Numbered from the stretch's first letter, positions 24,696-35,443 are shown. The stretch is 64,000 nucleotides of DNA from Pseudarthrobacter oxydans (GCF_030812335.1 NZ_JAUSSN010000013.1:1-64000); one strand, 5' to 3'. Notes: generated by a model from the sequence alone, not told the origin. Numbers and translations: made by a program.

Positions 24696-26452
24696 ACGCA
24701 GCGTCCGGGATTGTCCTCACACCAGGCGTTGTACCGGGCCACGTAGGTGTTGTGCTCCGCCAGCGTCTTGGAGAACAGGGTCTCCTTGGTGTCCAGGTTG
24801 ATCGTCACCCAGTAGAGGTAGTCGTTGGTTTTGGGCTTGGCGGCCGCGTCAATCGCGGTCTTGCCCGGTGAGCCAATGGGTCCGACGGGCAGGCCCTGGT
24901 TGGCGTAGGTGTTGTACGGGTTGGACTTGTCGGCCTTTTGTTCCTCGTCGATGTGGAAGCTCTTGATGCCGAGCCCGTACGTCACCGTGGCGTCGGACTG
25001 GATGAGCCCGTTCGTCTCGAGGTTGTCCGGCTTGAGGCGGTTGTAGATCGCGCCCGCCACATCGCCGTACTCCGCCTGGCCGCCCTCGGCCTGCACGATG
25101 CTCGCGACCGTGACGACGTCGTACTGCTTCGCGGGATCCGTGACGCCCTGGGAGGTGAGCTCGTCCAGGGTGGTGGTCACCAGCTTCTGCAGCACGTCCT
25201 TGGCCGGAGTGCCGAGCGGGAACCGGTACTCGCCGGGAGCGAGGAAGCCTTCCAGGTTCGCGGCTTTGGCGGGCACGCCGAACTGGGTGGGCGAGTCACT
25301 GAGCTCCTTGAGCTGGGCGACCGGCACACCGGTGCCCGCGGATATGGCCTCAAGCGATTCGCCGATTCTGAGCCCGGCGCTCAGCGCGAAGTACATGACC
25401 TTGTCCTGGTCCTTGTTCAGCAGTACGGCCACGGCGTCGGAATTCTTCATTTCGTTGCGCATGGTGAAGTCCCCGGGGGCCAATGCCCCGCCGGAGGCAA
25501 CGAATTCCCGCAGGAACGTGTCGGCGTCCGCCACCACCTTCTTGTCCTCGAGCTCGGTTGCCACGGACCTCGGCCCGGCGCCCGGCGGCACGGTGATAGT
25601 GACCTCACCGGTGCCGGGACCCGGGTAGTCGGCCGCCGTGTCCCCGCCGAGGAGGGGCTTGAGGAACTGCGCGCCGACGGCGACGGCCACAATGAAGACC
25701 GACAGGGTCAGCAGCAGCGCAAGGAAGCGCCGCCGGCGGCGGACCTTCTTGGACGGGCCCTTGGACGTAGGGATGGCGGCACCTCCGGCCAACACAACAT
25801 GGCCGTCTTCCTCGTGATATTCAGCAGGGTGACCTTCGACGCCGTCGGAGAGATAGCGGGCGTCGTCGGGATGGACGGTGTGGCCGTCGTGAACCTCGGT
25901 GTCGTGATGAGGTTCGTGATAAGTGTCGTGGCCCGGCGGGACATCGGCGTAGTGCACGGCATCCTCACCGGCAACACCGCCGGCGTACGCGTGAACGGGT
26001 TCGTGGCGTTCGGGTTCGTCGTGGACGGATCCGTGGTGCGCGGCTTCTTCGTGCAGGGCTTCTGCGTGCAGGGCTTCTGCGTGCAGGGCTTCTGCGTGCA
26101 GGGCTTCATCGTGCCCTGGTTCCTGGTGCACGGGCGCCGCGGGGGCAGGCTCTTCATGCACGGTCGGGGCTGCCGCGGGCCGGTCCGGCGTACCGGCGGC
26201 CTGGATCGGCGGCGTCTGGACGGCATTATCAGCGGTGTCTTGAGCGTCGCCGGCGTCGCGTCCGGAACCGTGCCCGGGGCCGGGCGCGGCAGACGGGACG
26301 TCCTCGCCGGTCTCGAAAGCCTGCGGCGGGATTACGTCCTGGCCCTCGGTCCCCTGGACCTTCTGTTGGGCCCTGAGCTCTTTACGGGTCAGCGGTCGGC
26401 CGGCGTCGCCGAAAACTTCACCGGAGGAGTCGTCACTGTTGACCGGGCTCAC
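24692..26452 (-). CDS. mltG: Endolytic murein transglycosylase with His/Glu/Ala-rich tail
   Basis: A 586-residue YceG/MltG protein that cuts nascent glycan strands at the membrane. Residues 1-240 are a cytoplasmic, low-complexity tail with over 20 histidines; 241-263 is the transmembrane helix after a basic patch (KKVRRRRR); a LysM-like and catalytic region follows, with candidate catalytic Glu456 in SIVQAEGGQAEYGDVAGAIY. The tail is much longer than in E. coli MltG. GTG at 26452 has GGAAGG seven bases upstream and lies 20 bases inside ruvX. The alaS-ruvX-mltG-aroE order is widely conserved in actinobacteria. Confidence 0.93.
   Translation of the reverse strand: MSPVNSDDSSGEVFGDAGRPLTRKELRAQQKVQGTEGQDVIPPQAFETGEDVPSAAPGPGHGSGRDAGDAQDTADNAVQTPPIQAAGTPDRPAAAPTVHEEPAPAAPVHQEPGHDEALHAEALHAEALHAEALHEEAAHHGSVHDEPERHEPVHAYAGGVAGEDAVHYADVPPGHDTYHEPHHDTEVHDGHTVHPDDARYLSDGVEGHPAEYHEEDGHVVLAGGAAIPTSKGPSKKVRRRRRFLALLLTLSVFIVAVAVGAQFLKPLLGGDTAADYPGPGTGEVTITVPPGAGPRSVATELEDKKVVADADTFLREFVASGGALAPGDFTMRNEMKNSDAVAVLLNKDQDKVMYFALSAGLRIGESLEAISAGTGVPVAQLKELSDSPTQFGVPAKAANLEGFLAPGEYRFPLGTPAKDVLQKLVTTTLDELTSQGVTDPAKQYDVVTVASIVQAEGGQAEYGDVAGAIYNRLKPDNLETNGLIQSDATVTYGLGIKSFHIDEEQKADKSNPYNTYANQGLPVGPIGSPGKTAIDAAAKPKTNDYLYWVTINLDTKETLFSKTLAEHNTYVARYNAWCEDNPGRCV
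26050..26110 (-). repeat. 15-base tandem repeat inside mltG
   Basis: Four near-identical copies of a 15-base unit (plus strand GTGCAGGGCTTCTGC) encode the repeated pentapeptide ALHAE in the cytoplasmic tail of MltG. Copies are almost identical in DNA, which suggests recent expansion. Changes in copy number keep the frame. Confidence 0.85.
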
Positions 26453-27047
26453 TGTAGCCTTCCATTTTAGGCAGAATGCGTTGGGCAGAATGCGTGTCTA
26501 CTGCCGGACCGGCCTGAGCGCCATCCCCGGTCGGCCCCGGCGTGGACTCCGCGTAAACGCGGACTCCGACCTCCGTCCCCCTGGCCTTTTGCATATCAAT
26601 TGCATGTTGCAGGATACCTGCCGCTGCAACCTGATCAACTACTTTACGGTGATTTCGGCTGCTCATGCCAGCTTCGTGCAGGCTCCGGTGGGCCGACACG
26701 GTGCTCAGGCGCTCGTCAACCAGCCGGACCGGAATGTCGGACCCGCACTCCCCCAGTTTACCGGCCAGTAGTTTTGCATAGTCCGTGGCCATCCGGGCCG
26801 AGGCGTGTTCCTCGCCCTTCATCGTCCGCGGCAGGCCGACAATAATCTCCACGGCGCCGAGTTCCGCGGCCAGGGCGGCGAGGATCCGCACGTCGGTGTT
26901 CTTTTTCGCGTTCCGTTCCAGGGTGCGCAGGGGGGTGGCCAGGATGCCGTCACGGTCGCAGACGGCCACGCCGACCCTGACGGTGCCGACGTCCACGCCG
27001 AGCTTGACGCCCTGGGGATAGTCGCCGGGCACGGCAGTTTCGGTCAC
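26433..27047 (-). CDS. ruvX: RuvX/YqgF Holliday-junction resolvase-like protein
   Basis: A 204-residue RNase H-fold protein (YqgF family), linked to 16S rRNA 5'-end maturation and to Holliday-junction cleavage. GVDVGTVRVGVAVCD holds the first catalytic Asp, and LVDERLST and KVVDQVAAAGILQ hold later acidic positions. About 45 residues of disordered tail follow the domain. GTG at 27047 is preceded by AAAGGA; an extension to 27155 would overlap alaS and is rejected. Confidence 0.92.
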   Translation of the reverse strand: MTETAVPGDYPQGVKLGVDVGTVRVGVAVCDRDGILATPLRTLERNAKKNTDVRILAALAAELGAVEIIVGLPRTMKGEEHASARMATDYAKLLAGKLGECGSDIPVRLVDERLSTVSAHRSLHEAGMSSRNHRKVVDQVAAAGILQHAIDMQKARGTEVGVRVYAESTPGPTGDGAQAGPAVDTHSAQRILPKMEGYSEPGQQ

Positions 27048-27057
27048 GGGTCGTCCT

Positions 27058-29736
<2,679 letters not shown>

Positions 29737-29766
29737 GAGCTGATTACATACCCTTCAATATTCACT

Positions 29767-29814
29767 GCGTCTGTTGTTGCGTCTGCGGTTGCGTCTGCGG
29801 TTGCGCCTGTGGTC
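29767..29814. repeat. 12-base repeat upstream of alaS
   Basis: Four tandem copies of a 12-base unit: GCGTCTGTTGTT, two of GCGTCTGCGGTT, then a divergent GCGCCTGTGGTC. The run lies 31-78 bases upstream of the alaS start in a 158-base gap that otherwise shows no gene. It may be neutral low-complexity DNA. Confidence 0.7.
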
Positions 29815-29894
29815 CTCGGGAACGGTCTGGTCCCGGCCTTCGGCCGTGGCGGCGGCCCTCGTGCGGGAGCCGCCCTCCTTCAATTCTCTCCCGG

Positions 29895-30161
29895 CTAGCG
29901 CCGGACTGCATCCCGGCCGGCAGTGCCGTGGCCGATGGCCTTTTCCAGGCCGGCGTCGATGCCGAGGGCGGAGCGGAGTTCGGTCTCGCGCTCGTTCATG
30001 CCTTCGCGGACGGCGTCGGCGAAGTCGTACAGGCCGTCGGCGAGCCGGCCCACGGCCCGGTTGAGGCCCTCAGGGCCCAGGTTGGACTGCGCCTCGGTGA
30101 TCTTGCGGAACGCGATGACGCCGATGGCGACGCCGATTCCCATCCAGATGATTCTGTTCAT
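29895..30161 (-). CDS. Small single-pass membrane protein (DUF6167-like)
   Basis: An 88-residue protein with an N-terminal transmembrane helix (IIWMGIGVAIGVIAF, residues 4-18), followed by a helical amphipathic region (RLADGLYDFADAVREGMNERETELRSA) that may form a coiled coil. Proteins of this kind lie next to a DUF948 protein between rpsD and alaS in many actinobacteria, suggesting a shared envelope role. No enzymatic motif is present. The DUF948 gene ends 20 bases upstream. Confidence 0.8.
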   Translation of the reverse strand: MNRIIWMGIGVAIGVIAFRKITEAQSNLGPEGLNRAVGRLADGLYDFADAVREGMNERETELRSALGIDAGLEKAIGHGTAGRDAVRR

Positions 30162-30181
30162 GTCAGGTTCTCCAGCTGGGA

Positions 30182-30556
30182 TTAGCGGCTGCGGCGGCCG
30201 GTAGCGGGCTTTTTACGGGCAGAGAAGGCCGTCCGCACGCCGTAGCTGAAGGAAGCGACCTTGATCAGCGGCGAACCCACGGTGGCGGCCATGAGCGAGG
30301 ACAGCGCCGAGATGTTGGCAGACGCGTCGGAGACGTTGTTCGCGATCCCGTCGACCTTCTTCAGCTGCTCGTTGGTCGTGGAGACGGTCGCTGTGACTTC
30401 GTCCATGAGCGGGGTCGCGCCGTCGCTGATCGAACGGATCGAGGTCCGCACTTCGTCGAACACTCCCCCGAGCTTCAAAATCGGCACGGCAAGCAGCAGG
30501 ACCAGCAGTGCAAACACCCCGGCCGCGATCAGGCCGGCAATATCGCCACCAGTCAT
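30182..30556 (-). CDS. DUF948 membrane protein
   Basis: A 124-residue protein with an N-terminal transmembrane helix (residues ~5-26, IAGLIAAGVFALLVLLLAVP) and a long helical segment with the DUF948 pattern (VSTTNEQLKKVDGIANNVSDASANIS), resembling methyl-accepting-chemotaxis coiled coils. A basic tail (RKKPATGRRSR) ends the protein. AAGGAGA lies nine bases before the ATG. The function is unknown. Confidence 0.85.
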   Translation of the reverse strand: MTGGDIAGLIAAGVFALLVLLLAVPILKLGGVFDEVRTSIRSISDGATPLMDEVTATVSTTNEQLKKVDGIANNVSDASANISALSSLMAATVGSPLIKVASFSYGVRTAFSARKKPATGRRSR

Positions 30557-30645
30557 AGTCGTTCATCTCCTTGTTGCGTTGTGTGCCTGCGGGCGCCTCC
30601 GGCTGACACAGCCGGCAACCGCAGAAGTCCCCCAAGTACCTTACA

Positions 30646-30685
30646 TACAAAGAAGCCCGCGGCGCGTGCCACGGGCTTCTTTGTA
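30646..30685. terminator. Terminator after rpsD
   Basis: TACAAAGAAGCCCG and CGGGCTTCTTTGTA form a perfect 14-bp stem around a 12-base GC-rich loop. It lies between the rpsD stop codon (30702) and the DUF948 gene; on the minus strand the descending arm ends in TTCTTTGTA, a fair U-rich end. Confidence 0.85.
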
Positions 30686-30701
30686 AGGTGTCGCGTTGGA
30701 T

Positions 30702-31328
30702 CTAGCGTGCGTAGAATTCCACGACGAGCTGCTCTTCGCAGGTCACGGGGACCTCGGAGCGCTTGGGGCGACGAACCAGGCGTGCCTGCAGGGCGTCAAG
30801 CTTGACGTCCAGGTAGGCCGGAACGATCGGCAGGACGTCGCGGTGGGCGCCGGCTGCTGCGACCTGGAACGGAGGCATGGTTTCGCTGCGGCTGTGAACG
30901 TGGACCAGCTGGCCCTCAGAGACGCGGAACGACGGGCGGTCAACGCGGATGCCGTCGACCAGGATGTGGCGGTGGACAACCAGCTGGCGGGCCTGGGCGA
31001 TGGTGCGGGCGAAGCCGGCACGCAGCACGAGGGCGTCGAGACGCATTTCGAGCAGTTCGATCAGGTTTTCGCCGGTCAGGCCCTTGGTGCGGCGTGCTTC
31101 TTCGAAGGCACGGGTCATCTGGGCTTCGCGGATGCCGTACTGGGCGCGCAGACGCTGCTTTTCGCGCAGACGTACGGCGTAGTCGGAGTCCTGCTTCTTG
31201 CGGGCACGGCCATGCTCACCGGGGCCGTACGGGCGGCGCTCCATGTACTTGGCGGCCTTGGGGGTCAGAGCAATGCCGAGGGCACGCGAAAGGCGTGCGG
31301 TACGGCGAGCACGAGTGTTGTTAGCCAC
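30702..31328 (-). CDS. rpsD: 30S ribosomal protein S4
   Basis: A 208-residue primary 16S rRNA-binding protein that nucleates 30S assembly. It has the N-terminal basic region (RRPYGPGEHGRARKKQDSDY) and the S4 RNA-binding fold (MRLDALVLRAGFARTIAQAR...VHRHILVDG). It has no N-terminal zinc-cysteine cluster, so it is the zinc-free type. The start is GTG at 31328 with GGAAGGAC upstream. It stands alone and not in the alpha operon, the usual state in this lineage. Confidence 0.97.
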   Translation of the reverse strand: MANNTRARRTARLSRALGIALTPKAAKYMERRPYGPGEHGRARKKQDSDYAVRLREKQRLRAQYGIREAQMTRAFEEARRTKGLTGENLIELLEMRLDALVLRAGFARTIAQARQLVVHRHILVDGIRVDRPSFRVSEGQLVHVHSRSETMPPFQVAAAGAHRDVLPIVPAYLDVKLDALQARLVRRPKRSEVPVTCEEQLVVEFYAR

Positions 31329-31506
31329 TTGTGTCCTTCCAATATCTGCGGTGTGTCAGTGTTACTGGCCTCCACGATGGAGAGCATCGGCCAACCGCTG
31401 CCTTTTGCTACTGGGCACAGGGCAAACCCATCAGATGAGCATCGCAACAGCGTGCAATGCTGAAATCAAGTGGATTGTGCGTCCGTGCCTTGCCAGACAA
31501 CGAACA

Positions 31507-31512
31507 ACCCTA
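31507..31512 (-). promoter_or_regulatory. Probable -10 box for rpsD
   Basis: On the minus strand TAGGGT matches the TANNNT pattern and lies about 180 bases upstream of rpsD, just after the cupin gene. The long leader (31329-31506) contains no other gene and could hold S4 autoregulatory structure, which I cannot model here. Confidence 0.4.
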
Positions 31513-31534
31513 CCATGTCGGGGCCGGCGGACGG

Positions 31535-31933
31535 TCAGGTCCTGACGTGCATGCCCCGCCCGCCGCGACGCCCGAACGATGCCGCCCCCAGGAATTCGAC
31601 GGCCACGAACGGGGCGGAGCCGGCCACCCATTCGTCATGGCCGGGCGGAATAGCGTAGGTATCATTGGCGCGGATCGTTGAGCGCAGCCCGTCGGAGGAT
31701 TCCACTTCCATCTCCCCCGAGATGCAGAACCCCAGATGGTGGTGTTCGCAGAGCTCGGTCTGTTCAGAGGGTCGGATGGACTGGGACCACCGCCAGCCCG
31801 GGCCGAGGATCAGACGCGCCACGGAGTAGTCGTTCACAGTGACGAGATCGAATTCGGCGTTGTCCGGGCACCGTTTCTTGTCCGGCAGATCAAAGGACTT
31901 AACGGCCAGGGCGGTGACGAAATTGACGGGCAT
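31535..31933 (-). CDS. Cupin-domain protein
   Basis: A 132-residue single-domain cupin. The metal-site region reads CEHHHLGFCISGEMEVESSDG, with three consecutive histidines and the conserved glycine turn, and the second motif PPGHDEWVAG supplies another His. Small cupins of this type bind metal and a small molecule; the ligand cannot be read from sequence. ATG at 31933 is favoured because upstream residues are not cupin-like, though the ribosome binding site is weak. The 210 bases upstream, to rarA, show no gene. Confidence 0.8.
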   Translation of the reverse strand: MPVNFVTALAVKSFDLPDKKRCPDNAEFDLVTVNDYSVARLILGPGWRWSQSIRPSEQTELCEHHHLGFCISGEMEVESSDGLRSTIRANDTYAIPPGHDEWVAGSAPFVAVEFLGAASFGRRGGRGMHVRT

Positions 31934-32143
31934 GGGAGGCACGACCTTGTGACTTGGGCAACGAAGCCTTGCATGTAGACAGACTATTGACGAGCCGGCC
32001 GCCAACCTGGGTCCGGGAAGCGAAGAGCCGGCAATATGTGCTGCTGTCCCCACCAGGCACGCACTGCAGCAGGTCCTTGCTGACTTAAGTCCACGTTAGA
32101 CCTCGAGGCCGCGAAGTCAACGTCCACTTTCCCGGCCCGCCGG

Positions 32144-33565
32144 TCATTTGCCCCGGATGATCCTGCGCAGCCGCTCCAGCCGGGTGGAGATGTCCCGTTC
32201 GGCGCCGTTGGCGGTCGGCTCGTAGTAGTTGCGCCCCACGAGGTCGTCCGGCGGATACTGCTGCGTGGCCACCGAGTGCGGCGCGTCATGGGCGTACTTG
32301 TAGCCCTGCCCGTGGCCCAGCTGCTTGGATCCCGGGTAGTGGGCGTCGCGCAGGTGGGCGGGGATGCCGTTGCCCAGCCCGGCGCGGACGTCGGCGATGG
32401 CCTGGTTGATCCCCATGTAGGCGGCGTTGGATTTGGGTGCGGTGGCGAGGTGGACGACGGCCTCGGCCAGGATGATGCGGCCCTCGGGCATGCCGATCAG
32501 CTGGACGGCCTGGGCGGCGGCGACGGCGGTCTGCAGCGCCGTCGGGTCAGCCATTCCCACGTCCTCGGCCGCGGAGATGACAATGCGGCGGGCCACGAAT
32601 TTCGGGTCCTCCCCCGCTTCGAGCATCCGGGCGAGGTAGTGCAGGGCGGCGTCGACGTCGGATCCCCGGATGGACTTGATGAAGGCACTGGCGACGTCGT
32701 AGTGCTGGTCGCCGGCGCGGTCATAACGCACGGACGCGACGTCGAGGGCACGCTCCGTGTGCTTGAGTTCGATCTTCATCGGAGCTTCCCCGGCCGCGTC
32801 GTCCGCGTCCCCGAAGGCGACGCCGGCCGCCGCTTCGAGCGCGGTCAGCGCCCGGCGGGCGTCCCCGCCGGAGAGCCGGACGAGGTGCGCCAGGGCGTCG
32901 TCGCTGAGTTCGACCTTGCCGCCGAGCCCGCGGGCGTCGGCGGCGGCCCGCAGCAGCAGGCCCTCGACGTCGGCGTCGGTGAGCGGTTTGAGGGTCAGCA
33001 GCAGGGACCGGGAGAGCAGCGGGGAGACGACGGAGAAGGAGGGGTTTTCGGTGGTCGCGGCAACGAGGACCACCCAGCGGTTCTCGACGCCGGGCAGCAG
33101 CGCGTCCTGCTGGGCTTTGTTGAAGCGGTGGATCTCGTCCAGGAACAGCACGGTGGTGGTCTTGAAGAGGTCGCGGGCGGTGAGGGCTTCGTCCATAACG
33201 CGGCGGACGTCCTTGACGCCGGCGGTGATGGCGGAGAGCTCGACGAATTTCCGTCCGGGGCCCTTGGCGATGACGTGGGCGAGCGTGGTTTTGCCGGTGC
33301 CGGGAGGCCCCCAGAGAATCAGCGAACTGGGACCTGCGGGGCCGGTGGCGTCCGTGCCGGCGGCGAGCTGGCGCAGCGGCGAGCCCTGTCCGAGGAGGTG
33401 CTGCTGTCCGACGACGTCATCGAGGGTCCGCGGCCGCATCCGGACGGCGAGCGGGCTACGCGGCGAGGAGATGCCGGCGGCGGGCCCTCGGTCGGCCGTG
33501 CCGTCGTCGTCGCCGTCGTCGTCGATTGCGGCGCTGTCCCGTCCTGCGCCAAAGAGATCATCCAC
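32144..33565 (-). CDS. rarA: Replication-associated recombination protein A (MgsA/WRNIP1 family)
   Basis: A 473-residue AAA+ ATPase that acts at stalled forks and interacts with SSB. Walker A GPPGTGKT is at 86-93 and the Walker B/DEIH sequence FLDEIHRF at 141-148; the C-terminal tetramerisation region ends in KQLGHGQGYKYAHDAPH. About 35 acidic, disordered residues precede the fold. The start is GTG at 33565. A -10 box ends seven bases before it, so the mRNA is probably leaderless. Confidence 0.95.
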   Translation of the reverse strand: MDDLFGAGRDSAAIDDDGDDDGTADRGPAAGISSPRSPLAVRMRPRTLDDVVGQQHLLGQGSPLRQLAAGTDATGPAGPSSLILWGPPGTGKTTLAHVIAKGPGRKFVELSAITAGVKDVRRVMDEALTARDLFKTTTVLFLDEIHRFNKAQQDALLPGVENRWVVLVAATTENPSFSVVSPLLSRSLLLTLKPLTDADVEGLLLRAAADARGLGGKVELSDDALAHLVRLSGGDARRALTALEAAAGVAFGDADDAAGEAPMKIELKHTERALDVASVRYDRAGDQHYDVASAFIKSIRGSDVDAALHYLARMLEAGEDPKFVARRIVISAAEDVGMADPTALQTAVAAAQAVQLIGMPEGRIILAEAVVHLATAPKSNAAYMGINQAIADVRAGLGNGIPAHLRDAHYPGSKQLGHGQGYKYAHDAPHSVATQQYPPDDLVGRNYYEPTANGAERDISTRLERLRRIIRGK

Positions 33566-33571
33566 ATAGAT

Positions 33572-33577
33572 AGGCTA
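33572..33577 (-). promoter_or_regulatory. -10 box for leaderless rarA transcript
   Basis: Minus-strand TAGCCT ends seven bases before the GTG of rarA, the distance expected if transcription begins at the start codon. No ribosome binding site lies between them. Confidence 0.55.
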
Positions 33578-33625
33578 CTTCTAGTTCCCGCCCGCCCCGA
33601 CACCCTCACAACGGAGACCCGCGCC

Positions 33626-34273
33626 ATGACAACCACCGAGACCCGTGTGGCGTTCGTCTCCGGCGCCCGGCTGCCGGGCTGGGTGGAGCGCTTCGCCGCG
33701 AGCCACGGCACCCTCAGCGGGGAGGAGCTCGACGGCGGGCTGCAGCTGAGCGCCGCGGACGGGGCCGTGGCCCTGCTGCAGGCGCCGTGGCCGGTGGACG
33801 GCCGTCCGGGGCGCGGCAGCGACGCCGTCGCCCGCCTCGCCTCCCTGGCGTCCCAGCCGCGGAGCATCGGGGCCGTGCTGGTCCGGCGCGGGGGGTATTC
33901 CGTGGCGGTGGTCAGCGGCGGGGCGGTCCTCGCGTCCAAGACCGGCACCCGGCATGTCCAGTCCCGGACGGCGGCCGGAGGCTGGTCCCAGCAGCGCTTT
34001 GCCCGGCGGCGGGCGAACCAGGCCGATGCCCTGGTGGAGGCCGTGGCGGACCATGCCGCCCGGATCTTCGCGGATCACCGGATCGAGTACCTGGCGCCCG
34101 GCGGCGACCGGACCCTGACCGACCAGGTCCTCGCCGAACCGGTGCTGAAGCAGTACGCCGCCCGGCCGAGGCTCGCGTTCCTGGACGTCCCGGACCCGCG
34201 CGCCGCAGTGATGAAGAAGGCCGCGGCTGACCTGTGCGCGGTGCGCATTTTGGTGACGGATCCGCCGGCGTAA
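33626..34273 (+). CDS. Vms1-like (acVLRF1) peptidyl-tRNA hydrolase
   Basis: A 215-residue actinobacterial relative of the Vms1/ANKZF1 release factors, which free nascent chains from stalled large subunits. The release-factor-like core is at about residues 83-132: AVLVRRGGYSVAVVSGGAVL, then GTRHVQSRTAAGGWSQQRFA and RRRANQ. Glutamines 122-123 follow the GGWS turn, where the catalytic Gln is expected in this family. GGAG lies about nine bases before the ATG. It diverges from rarA; a genome-maintenance link is only positional. Confidence 0.82.
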   Translation: MTTTETRVAFVSGARLPGWVERFAASHGTLSGEELDGGLQLSAADGAVALLQAPWPVDGRPGRGSDAVARLASLASQPRSIGAVLVRRGGYSVAVVSGGAVLASKTGTRHVQSRTAAGGWSQQRFARRRANQADALVEAVADHAARIFADHRIEYLAPGGDRTLTDQVLAEPVLKQYAARPRLAFLDVPDPRAAVMKKAAADLCAVRILVTDPPA

Positions 34274-34282
34274 GCCGGCGGA
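34261..34282 (+). terminator. Hairpin enclosing a stop codon
   Basis: TCCGCCGGC and GCCGGCGGA form a 9-bp perfect stem with a GTAA loop. The TAA stop codon of the Vms1-like gene starts inside the loop. No U-run follows, so it may be a weak terminator or a 3'-end stabiliser. Confidence 0.5.
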
Positions 34283-34322
34283 ATGACAGAAGACAGCTCT
34301 CGTTGTCTCAGAGCGTGACTCC

Positions 34323-34328
34323 TATACT
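34323..34328 (+). promoter_or_regulatory. -10 box for leaderless ZIP transporter mRNA
   Basis: TATACT ends seven bases before GTG 34335, so transcription should begin on the start codon itself. There is no ribosome binding site in the six-base gap. The -35 element is not clear. Confidence 0.55.
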
Positions 34329-34334
34329 GACCGT

Positions 34335-35126
34335 GTGGAAACGGCACTGCTTTTCGGTATGGTGGCTTCCAGCGCCCTGATCGCGGGAGCTTTCGTGGGA
34401 GTCCGTTTTGAGTTGCCCAAGCGGTTCCTCGCAATGCTCCTGTCCTTCGCTGCCGGGGCACTGATAACGGCCTTAACGTTCGAGCTGTTCGAGGACGCTT
34501 ACGAACGTGGCGGCATTGTGCGGGCCGCACTCGGGCTGCTGGCAGGTGCTTTGGTATTCACCATCTTGAGCGCGATTCTGGACCGGTGGGCGCAGCCCGG
34601 GTCCGACCCGACTCCCGCTGACGAGTTTCGGGGAAGCGCGAAGCTCGATACCGATGCCGCCGCTGCTGAAAAGGCGCCGAGCAAGGTGTCCACCCGTGGT
34701 GCCGCCGGAATGGCCCTGCTGGCCGCGGTGACACTCGACGGTGTGCCGGAAAACGTGGCCCTGGGCGTCGCCTTGGGCGAGGGTACCGGCGGCCTGGCCC
34801 TTTTGGCCGCGATCTTCGTCTCCAATCTTCCGGAGGCACTCGTGGGTGCCGCTTCGATGCGCAGCCAGGGCCGGTCCTCAGGGGCCATCATGGGTCTGTG
34901 GACTATCTGCGCAGTGCTTCTGGTCGCCGCCGTCGTGCTGGGCGCCGGACCTCTGTCGGGGGCGGATCCCAAAACGGTTTCCCTGCCGCTGGCCTTCGCG
35001 GCGGGGGCAGTCATCGCCTCTCTGGCGGACACTCTGATGCCTGAAGCCTTCGAGCACGGCGGCCCTGCCGTCGCCATGAGCACGGCTGCGGGCTTCGTCC
35101 TCTCCTACGTGCTCTCACTCGGGTGA
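34335..35126 (+). CDS. ZIP-family metal transporter-like protein
   Basis: A 263-residue protein with about eight transmembrane helices and the ZIP layout, including a variable, charged cytoplasmic loop (about residues 88-120, SDPTPADEFRGS...EKAPSKVS). The two metal motifs of ZIP helices 4 and 5, normally His-based (HNxxDG-like and HxxPEG), are here DGVPENVALG and SNLPEALVG. Histidines are thus replaced by Asp and Asn while the PE cores remain. It could carry a different divalent cation or bind differently. It starts at GTG 34335. Confidence 0.8.
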   Translation: METALLFGMVASSALIAGAFVGVRFELPKRFLAMLLSFAAGALITALTFELFEDAYERGGIVRAALGLLAGALVFTILSAILDRWAQPGSDPTPADEFRGSAKLDTDAAAAEKAPSKVSTRGAAGMALLAAVTLDGVPENVALGVALGEGTGGLALLAAIFVSNLPEALVGAASMRSQGRSSGAIMGLWTICAVLLVAAVVLGAGPLSGADPKTVSLPLAFAAGAVIASLADTLMPEAFEHGGPAVAMSTAAGFVLSYVLSLG

Positions 35127-35244
35127 CGCGCGGAATCTCGAAGCACAGCTATTTAGTCAGCCTACTTATCGTTTAGCGGAATTGGGGATAAAATAATGTC
35201 ACCAGCCGCCAGACGCCGGCGGTCCGACTGTAGGGAGAAACGCT

Positions 35245-35430
35245 ATGGGAGTGGATGACAAACTCGGCAACGCCGCCCAAAAGCTTGCGGGCAAAGGCAA
35301 GGAAGCCGCCGGTAAGGCCTCAGGGGACGAAAGTTTGAAGGCTGAGGGCAGGAGTGACCAGGCTGCGGCCGACGTCAAGCAGGCCGGCGAAAAGGTCAAG
35401 GACGCGTTCAAGGACGCATCCAAGGACTAG
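35245..35430 (+). CDS. CsbD-family stress protein
   Basis: A 61-residue hydrophilic, Lys/Ala-rich protein of the CsbD family, general-stress proteins of unknown biochemical role. The family core DKLGNAAQKLAGKGKEAAGK starts at residue 5, and the C-terminal half repeats a KxAEGxxDQAAADVKQAGEKV helix. TAGGGAGA lies eight bases before the ATG. A strong terminator follows. The upstream 118 bases hold no gene. Confidence 0.9.
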   Translation: MGVDDKLGNAAQKLAGKGKEAAGKASGDESLKAEGRSDQAAADVKQAGEKVKDAFKDASKD

Positions 35431-35443
35431 CCGGAAGACAAAG

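Noticed and set aside
26050..26110. CRISPR or regulatory repeat
   Set aside because: In-frame coding tandem repeat with no spacers.
29737..29894. T-box or other tRNA-sensing leader before alaS
   Set aside because: No T-box core sequence or specifier arrangement; the gap is mostly repeat and low-complexity DNA.
35127..35244. SigB-type promoter before the CsbD gene
   Set aside because: GTTTAG and GGGATA are present, but the spacer is only about 8 bases, too short for the known consensus.
35194..35256. A 20-residue upstream frame overlapping the CsbD start
   Set aside because: No ribosome binding site and no conservation argument; chance open frame.
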